A DNA stretch of 64,000 nt from Chaetoderma sp. LZ-2023a (Eukaryota; Mollusca; Caudofoveata; Chaetodermatida; Chaetodermatidae), in contig CM067366.1 of assembly GCA_034401795.1 (NCBI GenBank), forward strand, positions 83,283,647 to 83,347,646, written 5' to 3'. Position 1 is the first letter of the stretch. Each line of letters begins with the position of its first letter. Below the pieces are notes generated by a model. The model saw only the letters and a program-made list of their open reading frames with translations, searched no databases and was not told where the DNA came from. A program made the position numbers and the translations under genes. Of the stretch, positions 54,890 to 64,000 are shown piece by piece.

Positions 54890-55520
54890 GCCGGCTGATA
54901 CTGGCCAGGTGGTGCTGATCATTGCCCCATTAGGACATCGGGAAAACATCTTGCTGCGGGCTCTCCTGGCCGAACATCTACACGCTCAATGCACCCTTCT
55001 GGTGTCTGACTCCGCCACTGACAGTAATGATCAATGGTACAATAGCCCAATCACCAAGACGCAGAACCTGCAAGCACTGATGGAGAAGCTGCTGGCAGCC
55101 CGACTGACAGAACCACTTGTTCCAGTTATCGATGACCCTGCCATGGACCAGAAGACACTCACCTACTTCAGCAACACCACCAGGTGCATCCAGCACACAA
55201 AGATAACTGTATTCATCCTCTTTCAGAAGTACAACCGCGAGATCTCACCGGTAATCTGCCACAATGCCCGGTTGCTATGCTTCAGCTCCAAGTGTGGACG
55301 TGCCCTGCTCGAGACCATATACGACAGTCTAACCCTCAAGGAGACCAAAGGGGACTTTATCGCAGGTGTACAGAGGGCAGCTGATCTGTACCGCTTCATC
55401 TTCAGTAACAAGGAGACAGGTGAGCTGTCACACTTCAAGCCATCCCTGGAAAAGGCGCCGACCATCACCTACAAGCTGAATCCAGCCAGGAAACTAGCCT
55501 GCTCTACGTGTCATCGATGA
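54867..55520 (+). CDS. FtsK/A32-type packaging-ATPase-like protein
   Basis: An intact 217-codon frame. Residues 13-30 (GQVVLIIAPLGHRENILL) occupy the Walker A place, but the Lys-Ser/Thr of the P-loop is missing: GHREN stands where GSGKT is expected. V87-I88-D89-D90 fits a Walker B. Residues 113-133 (ITVFILFQKY then ISPVICHN) match the sensor Gln and the ISPxIRxN region of A32-like ATPases, as I remember them. Length suits the 200-250 residue Polinton ATPase. Such enzymes drive DNA into capsids. The loss of the P-loop Lys suggests an inactive enzyme or wrong assignment. The next gene (55,551) converges with it 30 bp away. Confidence 0.5.
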   Translation: MSIAFDSRPADTGQVVLIIAPLGHRENILLRALLAEHLHAQCTLLVSDSATDSNDQWYNSPITKTQNLQALMEKLLAARLTEPLVPVIDDPAMDQKTLTYFSNTTRCIQHTKITVFILFQKYNREISPVICHNARLLCFSSKCGRALLETIYDSLTLKETKGDFIAGVQRAADLYRFIFSNKETGELSHFKPSLEKAPTITYKLNPARKLACSTCHR

Positions 55521-55550
55521 CAGACTGTCGTAGCCGCCACAACTTTGTTT

Positions 55551-56093
55551 TCATTCATCAGAAGGCTGAGGAACTTCGTCCGCGGTCTCCGCTACTTCGT
55601 CAGATGCTTGAGGACCTTCGGCAGAAGCTTGAGGAACTTCGTCAGAAGTTTGAGGAACTTCGTCAGTTTCGTCAGAAGCCTGTTGCTTATACTGTCGCTG
55701 AAACTCTACCCACTGAGGGTCATCATCTGGGACTCTCTTCTTCTGGAACTTCTCATGGAAGACCCACTTTAGCCATGCTTGACTAGCATCGTACCAGCGA
55801 GGAGATTTGATGAGGTAGTCCTGGTAGTCATCTGGGAATTTCGTAAATGCTGGCAGATTACTGGCCAATCTCCTGCGCCCTCTTTCGTTGAAGGTATGCT
55901 CAACCGCCTCCTTGCGGCCAACAGTGACCCCCCTCTTTGTGGTCAACAGTGACCCCCCCTCCCCGCTCCTTGCGGCCAACAGGAACCCTTCCTGAGTACC
56001 TTCTGCATGACCGGTGTCATGGCTCTCCGCTACAGCGACACTGACCTCCTCCCTGAAGTAGTTATTTGCTCCGGACTGGAGGCTGTCCAGCAT
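55551..56093 (-). CDS. Unknown protein with a repeated DEVPQ tail (180 aa)
   Basis: Intact minus frame from ATG at 56,093. The central part is the most protein-like (LPAFTKFPDDYQDYLIKSP, then SQAWLKWVFHEKF). The C-terminal 45 residues are imperfect repeats of the form SDEVPQA, made by a 15-30 bp tandem repeat at 55,560-55,690. The N-terminal region has a second small DNA repeat (ctccttgcggccaac, 55,905-55,985). No family recognised. It ends 30 bp from the ATPase stop in convergent orientation. Confidence 0.45.
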   Translation of the reverse strand: MLDSLQSGANNYFREEVSVAVAESHDTGHAEGTQEGFLLAARSGEGGSLLTTKRGVTVGRKEAVEHTFNERGRRRLASNLPAFTKFPDDYQDYLIKSPRWYDASQAWLKWVFHEKFQKKRVPDDDPQWVEFQRQYKQQASDETDEVPQTSDEVPQASAEGPQASDEVAETADEVPQPSDE

Positions 56094-56150
56094 ATCTCCC
56101 TCTTCCTGGCTATGGAGGCTAAATACGACAGCCCACTTCCCGACCGTTAG

Positions 56151-56485
56151 TAGATCTTTGGGTTCGACCCTCGTCCTTTGGAGAGCTAGAATAACAGGAC
56201 TATTGGTTTGGGCCGCAGGTAGGTTGAGTGCCCTGCCCTGGGTGCCCTGAGCTATCAGATCTTTATCAGCTTATTGTTTTGTATCTATACCGTTTAAGTG
56301 GTATGTATTTATAGATTATATTAATGTTCGTTAGTTAGATATTTTATTTAATTTTTTGTTTTGGTGTAATATTAATCAGGTTTACTAGTTCACCAGGTTT
56401 TTTTCTGGGGGTTTGCAAGCCTTTTTAAAGGAGTTCCTCCGTGACGTTTGTTCGACTGCGTCATCGTCGGATTTTCCACACAAAA

Positions 56486-56486
<1 letters not shown>
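56151..56486. other. No gene seen; right flank of the virus-like element
   Basis: G+C drops again after about 56,260. I looked here for an inverted copy of the AGTAGTAGGG terminal repeat and did not find one. Confidence 0.4.

Positions 56487-56565
<79 letters not shown>
56487..56565. repeat. (AGT)n microsatellite
   Basis: About 26 nearly perfect units. Confidence 0.97.
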
Positions 56566-56566
<1 letters not shown>

Positions 56567-57089
56567 TCTGCCTCGATACAGACTTGATACTGCCTTTATT
56601 TTGCCTTGATACGGTCTTGATACGGCAGTGATAAACCTTGATACTGATACTTGCTACGTAAATTCTTACCAGCGTGTCTGCATCGCCCTTAGAGCAGTCA
56701 TGTTCTTACTTTCTTTTTTTTTTCTTTTTTTAGTCATCTTCCTATTTAAACATGCATAATTCAGACACAAGCTCGCTCCAGGTCTGACAACTCGTGCCAG
56801 CTATCCACTTCGTATCTCACGGGAGATTACTTTAGTCAGCATTAGGCTCAGTCTCAATTACGCTATCAAAGCTCTTCTATGTTGAACAATGATCGTTACA
56901 CAGAAACTACGTACGTATGTGACTTATATTACTAATTGATTGTTTCCAAACATTCAGTTACCTCAGGAAATGCAGGAGATGGCATCTGAGAGCATCAGCA
57001 TTTAAACACATGTGTCGGGTTGGTATTGATGGGTGGGCGGTAGGTGCTTCTTATCACGTGAATGCTTGGCCCATTCACTTTGATACTCT
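56566..57089. other. No gene seen
   Basis: Non-coding. 'cttgatacggtcttgatacgg' at 56,603-56,630 is a small tandem duplication. Confidence 0.4.
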
Positions 57090-57520
<431 letters not shown>

Positions 57521-57944
57521 TGGAGGGAGAGATGGTTGGGGGGAGGGGAGAGAAGGAATGGAGACGGAAAAGAGATAGTTAGCGCGAGAGATACAGAGAG
57601 GGGGGCGGGGGGCATGGAAGGGTGGCCGCTTATGTTCGTGTATGTTGGCGAGTCTGTACATAGTTGCATGCATGCATGGTGTCATTAACACGATGTACAA
57701 TCTGCCAGCCTCGTGCTTCCTTTCATTCATGTATAATAAGGCATTTCTCAAAGTTGTTGCTATCGGCAAGTCATTCACTATTCCATGCGAAGTCGCTATC
57801 TGAATGGCTGCATGCAAATCTGTAATGTCGCATCGTTATTTTTAGTCTGTTATTGCCATTTGGTTTTGGGAGAAAGGTTATGAGGCTTTGATTTGAAACC
57901 TTGAAACCTGCGTTCCTAAAATCTAAATTCGAAATAACTAACAT
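57521..57944. other. G-rich tail of the array, then no gene
   Basis: GGGGAGGGG and GAGAG words to about 57,620, then plain non-coding DNA. Confidence 0.4.
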
Positions 57945-58055
57945 TGCCCCTGGAGCTATTTTGAAACTAAATTGACTGCAAGTTGTTGCTACCTACAACA
58001 GCACCATTCCAAATCAAATTGGTTTCAAAATATTTAACATAATGTTTATTAATTT
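57945..58055. mobile_element. Foldback element A, hairpin remnant
   Basis: 'gctattttgaaactaaattg' faces 'aaatcaaattggtttcaaaa', with 'taatgtttattaatttc' beyond. Confidence 0.6.
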
Positions 58056-58565
58056 CTAAATTCATCGTGTGTGCGCGCGGGTATCTGGTAGTCTGGTTAC
58101 TGCCCATATAATACTCACGCACATGAGTGATACGATAGACCAAGGAGAGTGATTATTATCGCAGGATTTAAACCAATCAAATAACAAGCTTCATGTGTAT
58201 AAAAATAGGCTACGCTAATCACCTAATTAACTGGCGGCTGTGTAGTCCACGTCCCGTTCATTATACTCTGGACTATAAATTGGCCATTATAGAAAACGGT
58301 CAAATCTACTCAACACGCATAAATTCGCAATTAAAATCTCATACCTGTTCTGGTGATTATAATTAAATAATACAATTTCGAATATCATTAGCCCCCATTA
58401 CTCAGTTTTCACAGCAGATGTTTTTAAAACATGTTTTATTGTATCATGTGTACTATACATAGGGATTTGGGCACAAGTTCTCACAACTTATTTTAAAATA
58501 AAGGTGCACTAAATAATATAACTATTTGTACATGTATCTAAGTAACTTGTATAAACATGCATATT
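58056..58565. other. No gene seen
   Basis: AT-rich non-coding DNA. Confidence 0.4.
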
Positions 58566-58569
58566 ACAA

Positions 58570-58654
58570 GAAAGCTCTCTCTTTCTCCCTCTCTCTCCAT
58601 CTCTCTCCATCTCTCTCCCTCTGTTATTATAGTAGTTGCTACAATATTGTTACA

Positions 58655-58731
<77 letters not shown>

Positions 58732-58764
58732 TGAGTGAGTGTGTGTGTGTGTGTGTGTGAGTGA

Positions 58765-58821
<57 letters not shown>

Positions 58822-58878
58822 AGTGAGTGAGTGAGTGAGTGAGTGAGTGAGTGTGTGTGTGTGTGTGTGTGTCTGTGT

Positions 58879-58966
<88 letters not shown>

Positions 58967-59100
58967 AAGAGAGAGAGAGAGAGAGTAGGGAGGGCAGGGG
59001 GAGGGAGGGGGAAGGGAGTGATGGGGCGGGCGGCAGGGGGTGGACGGAAGGAGTGGAGGGGAGGGAGAAGTTGGGTGTGTGAGATAGAGGTGAGGCTGAT
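58570..59100. repeat. CT, GT, GTGC, GAGT and GA compound array
   Basis: (CT)n-rich start, two (GT)n blocks, a (GTGC)n block, several (GAGT)n blocks, then GAGA and GGGA tail. Long TH and CV frames are artefacts. Confidence 0.95.
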
Positions 59101-59364
59101 TGTGGTGGTAGTAGTGATCAAAATAGTTACCTAAAATCCACCGAAACCGCATTTTAGGCACATATCTATTGACTGATTATGCTATTGTTCTTTATGTTCT
59201 AATGCAATATACAATTTTAATTCCCTATGTCCTCGTGACTAATACTCGAAAAATGTGTGCAGGTGATGCCGTTATAATTGCGTCTTAATAACATCATAGT
59301 AGCTAAACGTTAAAAAGCCCTAAGTTAAAAGTTAAATCAGTGTCTTCGGAAACATTCTTTAGAT

Positions 59365-60060
59365 ATGACGTCATAATCAACTACCTGACGTGTAGGATAA
59401 CGCCATAATCATGGCGTCATGAATGATTCGACTTAGTCCGTCTATAACGCTTAAAGGTGCATATTCACAACAGAATGGTTAAAAATAAAATTGTTAAAAT
59501 TAGATACTTTTAGAGGCTTAAATTGTGTGCATAGATGTCATGAAACGAAATAAATCTTAGCATATGGTGATTTCATTACGCATAAATTAATAAAAAAATT
59601 TAAGTTGTCAAATTGAATTAGACGCACAAGTCCCTAATTCAAGTTCACAAATAAACCTACGAAATTTATTTATATGGAATGAAATCGCCATATGTTAAGA
59701 TGTATTTCGTTTCATTACATCGAGGTACACAATTTAAGCCTCTAAAGGTATATAATTTCAACAATTATATTTTCACACATTAATAGGCCGAGACGTTGTA
59801 CGAATTGTATGTTCTTACCATTTAATAAATATTCCGTTGAATATTTTGAAACTAATCTGACTGGACTGTCATAGGCAGTAACAGCGCCCAGTCAAATTAG
59901 TTTCAAAATATTCAACAGCTTACCCGTATAGTTTTATGGAAATTGATAGTCGGAGAGTTCAGAGATCGATCGAACCCAACACGGACGAGGTGTGGGTGGA
60001 GCTTAGATAGAGATGGGCGGGGCATAGCGGAAACTGGAAAGGTCCATTGACAGCACCGTA
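59365..60060 (+). mobile_element. Foldback element A, complete, with nested C
   Basis: The A sequence starts 'atatgacgtcataatcaact', is interrupted after 'aacgcttaa' (59,453) and resumes 'taggccgagacgttgtacg' (about 59,784). It then follows the full order to 'cggaaactggaaaggtcc'. One of the best copies for a consensus. Confidence 0.8.
59455..59785 (+). mobile_element. Foldback element C, complete, inserted in A
   Basis: Starts 'aggtgcatattcacaac' and ends 'ttttcacacat'. Inverted arms: 'agaggcttaaattgtgt' versus 'acacaatttaagcctct', and 'gaaacgaaataaatctta' versus 'taagatgtatttcgtttc'. TTAA-like words flank it (cgcTTAA before, caTTAAtag after), suggesting a TTAA target. Confidence 0.75.
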
Positions 60061-60134
60061 CACGCATTTATGGTGATAGTATCACACCATCTTACTTATC
60101 TAAAACACTGTAACTGTAACAATAGTGTAGCAAC

Positions 60135-60310
60135 TACTATAATAACAGTCAAAAGAAGACTGCTTTTTAACTATTTCACTGCTGGAATGACTGGCTCGAT
60201 AATCGAGGCGGCTATATCGTATACTGGTGGCAGTTTTAAAAAATACTCTTTCTTTGGTCTGCAAATGGTGGATTAAAAAGCAAATATTTAGATTTTCTTG
60301 GCCATTAAAA
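60135..60310 (+). mobile_element. Foldback element B
   Basis: 'aaaagaagactgctttttaa', 'cactgctggaatgactggct', 'cgataatcgagg', 'aaaatactctttctttggtc', 'ttggccattaaaatgt'. Confidence 0.65.
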
Positions 60311-60779
60311 TGTCAGTCAAGTCAGAAATATTTGACATCCAATTATGACATGACATGTTGCCTAAACTACACCCATAATAGAAACATGCATGTTCTGATA
60401 GAGCCTATAGGTCACGTTTTGCTTGCTGATACATACTTGAATTATCTAACTAAATGTTTATAATTTCATTATTAATATTGAAGTTTTGACCACACTATGT
60501 CAGCTTCTGCTGCGTTTTGCTATGGTTTCTATTTGAGTCATCGCACTGCTATCGTAACAGTAAGTAACATTGTATACATTTCTGTTGATTTCAGCTTATT
60601 CCATCTGTTTCATAGACATTTAGCCTTGTTCATTTGTGATTGCGAATAACATGTAAACAATTGTGTTAACATAGGTATTTAGCAAATCCATAATTACTTT
60701 ATCATCGTCTTCATTATCACTATCTTTAGGCACTGTTATCTGACACTTTATACATAATTCACCTTTCCAGCGTACCCAC
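60311..60779. other. No gene seen
   Basis: AT-rich non-coding DNA. Confidence 0.4.
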
Positions 60780-60865
60780 CCACCATATGACGTCATAATG
60801 AACTGCGTGATGCGTACGATGACATCATAATGAATGACGTAATGAATGACGCCGATAAGTACGTT
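60780..60865. mobile_element. Foldback element A, TGACG-rich end only
   Basis: 'accatatgacgtcataatga', 'gatgacatcataatgaatga', 'cgtaatgaatgacgcc': three TGACG-type words spaced about 24 bp. Confidence 0.5.
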
Positions 60866-61235
60866 TTTGCTACCGAAAGTGAATTCGATAATGGATTGAT
60901 CACAGTTATGACAACCACCTTGTTCGTCATCTGCGCTCTAAAGTCACTCTGTCCCGCCCATGGGCTCGGCCATTACAGAGCGAAATACATCATGTCCGAT
61001 AAAGTTGACACCGCACAACCGCCACCCTCCCCGCAAGAGGATGGTTGTAAAACTGCCACATTACATCACAGCGCAAGACTCATGCACGGTAAACCAGCCA
61101 CACGTATCAATCAATTTACGCCAACATGACAGAAAAACAGGCACTCAGGTTTGACTGTATTCACAATCTCCAAACGACGGCATTGTAAATCGTAAAACTG
61201 TGTGCACTGATTTCCGAGCTGTATTGTAATTTAAC
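60866..61235. other. No gene seen
   Basis: A 99-codon plus frame (60,830-61,129) begins inside the A remnant and shows no motif. I do not call it. Confidence 0.35.

Positions 61236-61321
<86 letters not shown>
61236..61321. repeat. (ATT)n microsatellite
   Basis: About 28 perfect units; poly-Ile frame on minus is an artefact. Confidence 0.97.
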
Positions 61322-61322
<1 letters not shown>

Positions 61323-62300
61323 TGTCTCCGGTCTAGCAGGGACGGAGCTAGTCCTACCCATAGAGGAGGATGCTTGGCAGCCCTCACGATCGGAAAACAC
61401 AGCTATCTCGGCGGGGTCAGTAACTTTGATTTACCGCAAGAATAGAACTGTTTAAACCACACATCAAACTACATACAGCTTTACTGTTACATTTTTGATT
61501 AAGAGCACAACTGCTCTACCGTGTATGCCAATCATTAGCGCACGGGTCGGTTAAGCGGCATCACAAATCCGACAGTATAATCAAGAAGAGAATTTCAAAA
61601 ATTCTCTTACCTGCAATTCCAGCCACAAATCAACATTGGTTGGAAAATACATTGTACAGACCAGTCAAGCGCATGATACAGAACTCGCGCACAACGGGAC
61701 TCTGTTTCGACGAACAGAGGATCAAACGTATATGTTTCCACCTTTCACAACATAAGGATATATTAATAGCATCGAAAATCCACCATTTAAAAACGTATCT
61801 AGTACGTGCAAAAACGTACACAATACGTAATAGTACTACTCTCTGATCAACCACGTGTTTAAACAAGAAACATGTGACTTCTACTTATCATTTCCAGTAA
61901 AATTGGATAACAAGGCTTTAAACAAATGAGCCGCCAAAATACGCTATTACCACAGCATGATGGAGGAGTGGTGAGGGGTGAGTCGGGGCGTAGGCCGCTG
62001 ACATCACTGCTCTCGCACACCCCATCGGGCGCTCCAACCTGAAATTAAGACAGGCGAGTTTATAAGCATCCAATCTGTAAAACCGCTTCACACTAATTAA
62101 AAACAGATGCTTCACGGGAATAAGTATGAGAATTGCTGACATGCAAAACTAAGACGAGGTTAATGAGCCATTCTTCCTATAATTTAAAAGTACTCCCTTT
62201 ATGTGGGAGGAATTAATCCTTTGACTCCGAGAATGGGGAAGTGAAAACTTTCCATATAGGGCCGGACAGAATCACCTTCAAAACTTTCAGATGTGGTCAT
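61322..62300. other. No gene seen
   Basis: Non-coding; no repeat family recognised. Confidence 0.4.
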
Positions 62301-62311
62301 CCGCCCATCAG

Positions 62312-62338
62312 TGACGTCACTAAATCGCATAAAAAGGG
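62312..62338 (+). promoter_or_regulatory. Possible CRE + TATA promoter
   Basis: A perfect CRE palindrome TGACGTCA at 62,312-62,319 lies 9 bp before CATAAAAAGGG, a TATA-box-like sequence. Transcription would start near 62,360, about 190 bp before the ATG at 62,550. TGACGTCA also abounds in A elements, so the CRE alone is weak evidence. Confidence 0.35.
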
Positions 62339-62549
62339 GAAGCGCGCTCTGAAACTTCATCTTCCCGTCAAAACCCGACATCAGGGAAGAACAAATAGCA
62401 TTAGGCTTCTTTCGTGTCGAAAACTAAATTCTGCTGTATCTTTATTATAAGTCTTCATTATTATATACTAGGCCTGCAAAGTTGAATGAAGACATAGGGT
62501 TTTAGATTTTAATTAGATACCCGCAATACAGCTACTATGCGGGGAAGAT

Positions 62550-63611
62550 ATGTCACTCCTTGAAGACTTAGCGTTGTCGGATTCATCTGAAGAATCGGTA
62601 CCAGTTCTGAAGAGGTTCCCGTTCAGTTCGTTATTGGCCAGCAGAGAACTGTGTACCCGAACTTTTGCGCGAAGTTCATACCTTACTCTTCATGTTAACA
62701 GGGACCATCTTCTCCAGACAGATTTATGTGTGATGTGTCAGTATCTCTACACAGCCACCCGTTACGGAGTAACACACATGCTCTATCATAAGCACCATGT
62801 TTTAGAAGTGACATTAGTTCTCGGTGAAGAAAGCGAAGATTGTGCCGCTATAGCCACCCGTTTTGAATCTCGGTTACCAGTTAAAGTACTTCCAACCGAG
62901 AAAATGGCCTGCACAAAGAAAACGACTTGCAGACATCCTGTTAGCTAGCGTCCACGTTCAGTCACACCAGCAACTGTACCAGCAAGCCGCCATGAGTTTC
63001 AGTCATCAGTCACGACAACTAGCACTACGCCACCACCAGTCACCACGTCAACACTGGTCATCAAAGCGAGTAAGAACCAGAAGTCCTCCGCAAAATCCAG
63101 TCTGGCAGCACCCGTTAAAACCACTCCATCCGCCAGCAGCATGACGACAACACCCACACCCACATCAGTAGTAACATCCGCGACCAGCCAGCCTATAGCA
63201 GTAGTCATCATGGCGCCCATGGAGATGGATATACCTAGCTACCTGCAGTCACCATCTCCGCCCGAACTGATGATAGACGAAGAATCGAGCCAACTGGAGC
63301 AACCTACCATCAGCATCATGCCCACCCGTATAATACAGCATTCACCAACCAGTCACACCGACCCGGCAGTCAGGAAGAGTACCACACCAGATCGTCCGTA
63401 CGTGGGAAGGAAGCGAATCGGGCACACCCAAGACATACAGCCCATGCCAAATGTCACCGTGAGTCGAATCCTGAAGTACGCGAAAGCACGGAAATTGTCA
63501 TCACAAACCGTTGCAGCTCTGGCATCACTACCACGACCCACAGTACGGCTCGCCACCACCGACACCACCACAGTACCCTCGCCACCACCGCCACCGCAAC
63601 CACCACGATGA
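62550..63611 (+). pseudogene. C2H2 finger plus Ser/Thr/Pro-rich protein, frame with one stop
   Basis: One frame of 354 codons with a single TAG at 62,946-62,948. The N-terminal part is acidic (LEDLALSDSSEE). A degenerate finger, ELCTRTFARSSYLTLHVNRDH, lacks one Cys. Then CVMCQYLYTATRYGVTHMLYH is C-x2-C-x12-H-x3-H, a complete C2H2 finger. After the stop the frame is Thr/Ser/Pro-rich (TTTPTPTSVVTSATSQP) and then has a basic helix (VSRILKYAKARKLSSQTV). N-terminal fingers followed by S/T/P-rich sequence occur in some non-LTR retrotransposon proteins and in host regulators; I cannot choose. The TAG could also lie in an unrecognised intron. Confidence 0.4.
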
Positions 63612-64000
63612 CCATCACTGTACCAGCTATATCAAGCATCACCACGCCAGTTAGGATCACCACTAGCACAACAGTGAGAACCAGCATCACGACACCCTCA
63701 GTAACGACCACCGACGGAGAAATAAACATTGTGCCTAATATTCCCGCAACAATCACTTCAGACATTCCAATAAGCACCAGTAATAATGCAAACATTTCAG
63801 CCGTAGAAGTCCATCCGCTACTACCAACCACTACCAGTCGTGGAACCCAGACTTGATGGGGAAATTTTTCAACCGAAGTGTGATCTTCTTTCTTCTTTTC
63901 GATCGCTGGTATAACACTTGGAGAGGCGTTCTCAAGATGAAATCTGTGGTTTTTTGCAGTTCTTCCACAGGCCCATACAGCTTTTCAGGAGCATCGTCGG
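63608..64000 (+). pseudogene. Continuation of the Ser/Thr-rich frame to the window end
   Basis: The previous stop overlaps an ATGA, and the +2 frame goes on Thr/Ser-rich (VRITTSTTVRTSITTPS) to 63,856. A third frame is then open to the window end with hydrophobic and aromatic residues (GKFFNRSVIFFLLFDRWY). The stepwise frame changes fit a decaying ORF that runs past position 64,000. Confidence 0.35.

Larger units (their letters stand above)
48599..56150. mobile_element. Polinton/Maverick-like element, partial
   Basis: The stretch is visibly richer in G and C than its flanks. It packs about 15 short frames on both strands with small gaps and overlaps, a viral style of layout. Supporting genes are a packaging-ATPase-like ORF (54,867-55,520) and a capsid-like gene (51,777-52,303). 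I saw no protein-primed DNA polymerase B, retroviral-type integrase or adenain-like protease, so the element is partial or a deletion derivative. Many genes carry one or two stops or shifts, while three frames above 180 codons remain open. The left end is defined by the terminal repeat; the right end near 56.15 kb is only where coding texture ends. Confidence 0.5.

Overview
This looks like repeat-rich nuclear DNA from an invertebrate animal, most likely marine. The reasons are long uninterrupted microsatellites, AT-rich non-coding DNA, several decayed non-LTR retrotransposons, a Ty3/Gypsy element, many miniature foldback elements, one exon of a rhodopsin-class GPCR that stops at a splice donor, and a GC-richer block of virus-like genes. 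I cannot place the phylum (mollusc, echinoderm, hemichordate and others all fit), and I see no intact multi-exon host gene. Layout: 1-9 kb is non-coding, with an 825-bp perfect (TG)n tract, tandem repeats, foldback elements (called A, B and C here) and a LINE 3' fragment interrupted by an A element. A GPCR first exon lies at 9.1-9.35 kb (minus). From 9.4 to 26 kb there are trinucleotide arrays, many A and B copies, two nested C insertions, fragments of one LINE family (RT box of YADD type), a fragment of a second LINE family (YSDD box) and a tRNA-like SINE. From 26.6 to 33.8 kb lies an almost complete but dead Tx1/L1-like LINE (minus), with a zinc-knuckle ORF1, an APE endonuclease, an RT and a C-terminal CCHC-type region, broken by about 1.2 kb of other DNA. 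From 39.35 to 42.6 kb is a Ty3/Gypsy element with two LTRs and a GTAAG target duplication; gag-protease and integrase remain, but RT and RNase H are deleted. From 43.6 to 46.25 kb is a decayed copy of a multicopy uncharacterised gene family, split by a LINE fragment. From 48.3 to 56.15 kb a GC-richer block resembles part of a Polinton/Maverick-type element (a virus-like DNA transposon). It has short, tightly spaced or overlapping genes on both strands, a packaging-ATPase-like ORF, a capsid-like gene, several small membrane proteins and a signal-peptide Cys-rich protein. It holds a 409-bp near-perfect palindrome and starts with a triplicated terminal repeat that interrupts a second copy of the Tx1-like LINE ORF1. 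I see no protein-primed DNA polymerase or integrase in it. From 56.2 to 62 kb there are more microsatellites and foldback elements. The window ends in a C2H2 finger plus Ser/Thr/Pro-rich reading frame behind a possible CRE/TATA promoter. Almost everything coding here belongs to mobile elements in decay, so there is no host pathway to reconstruct. The main biology is the layering of insertions: foldback C in A, A in LINE, LINE in a gene-family pseudogene, and the virus-like element in a LINE. All family names rest on motifs read by eye; no search was run.
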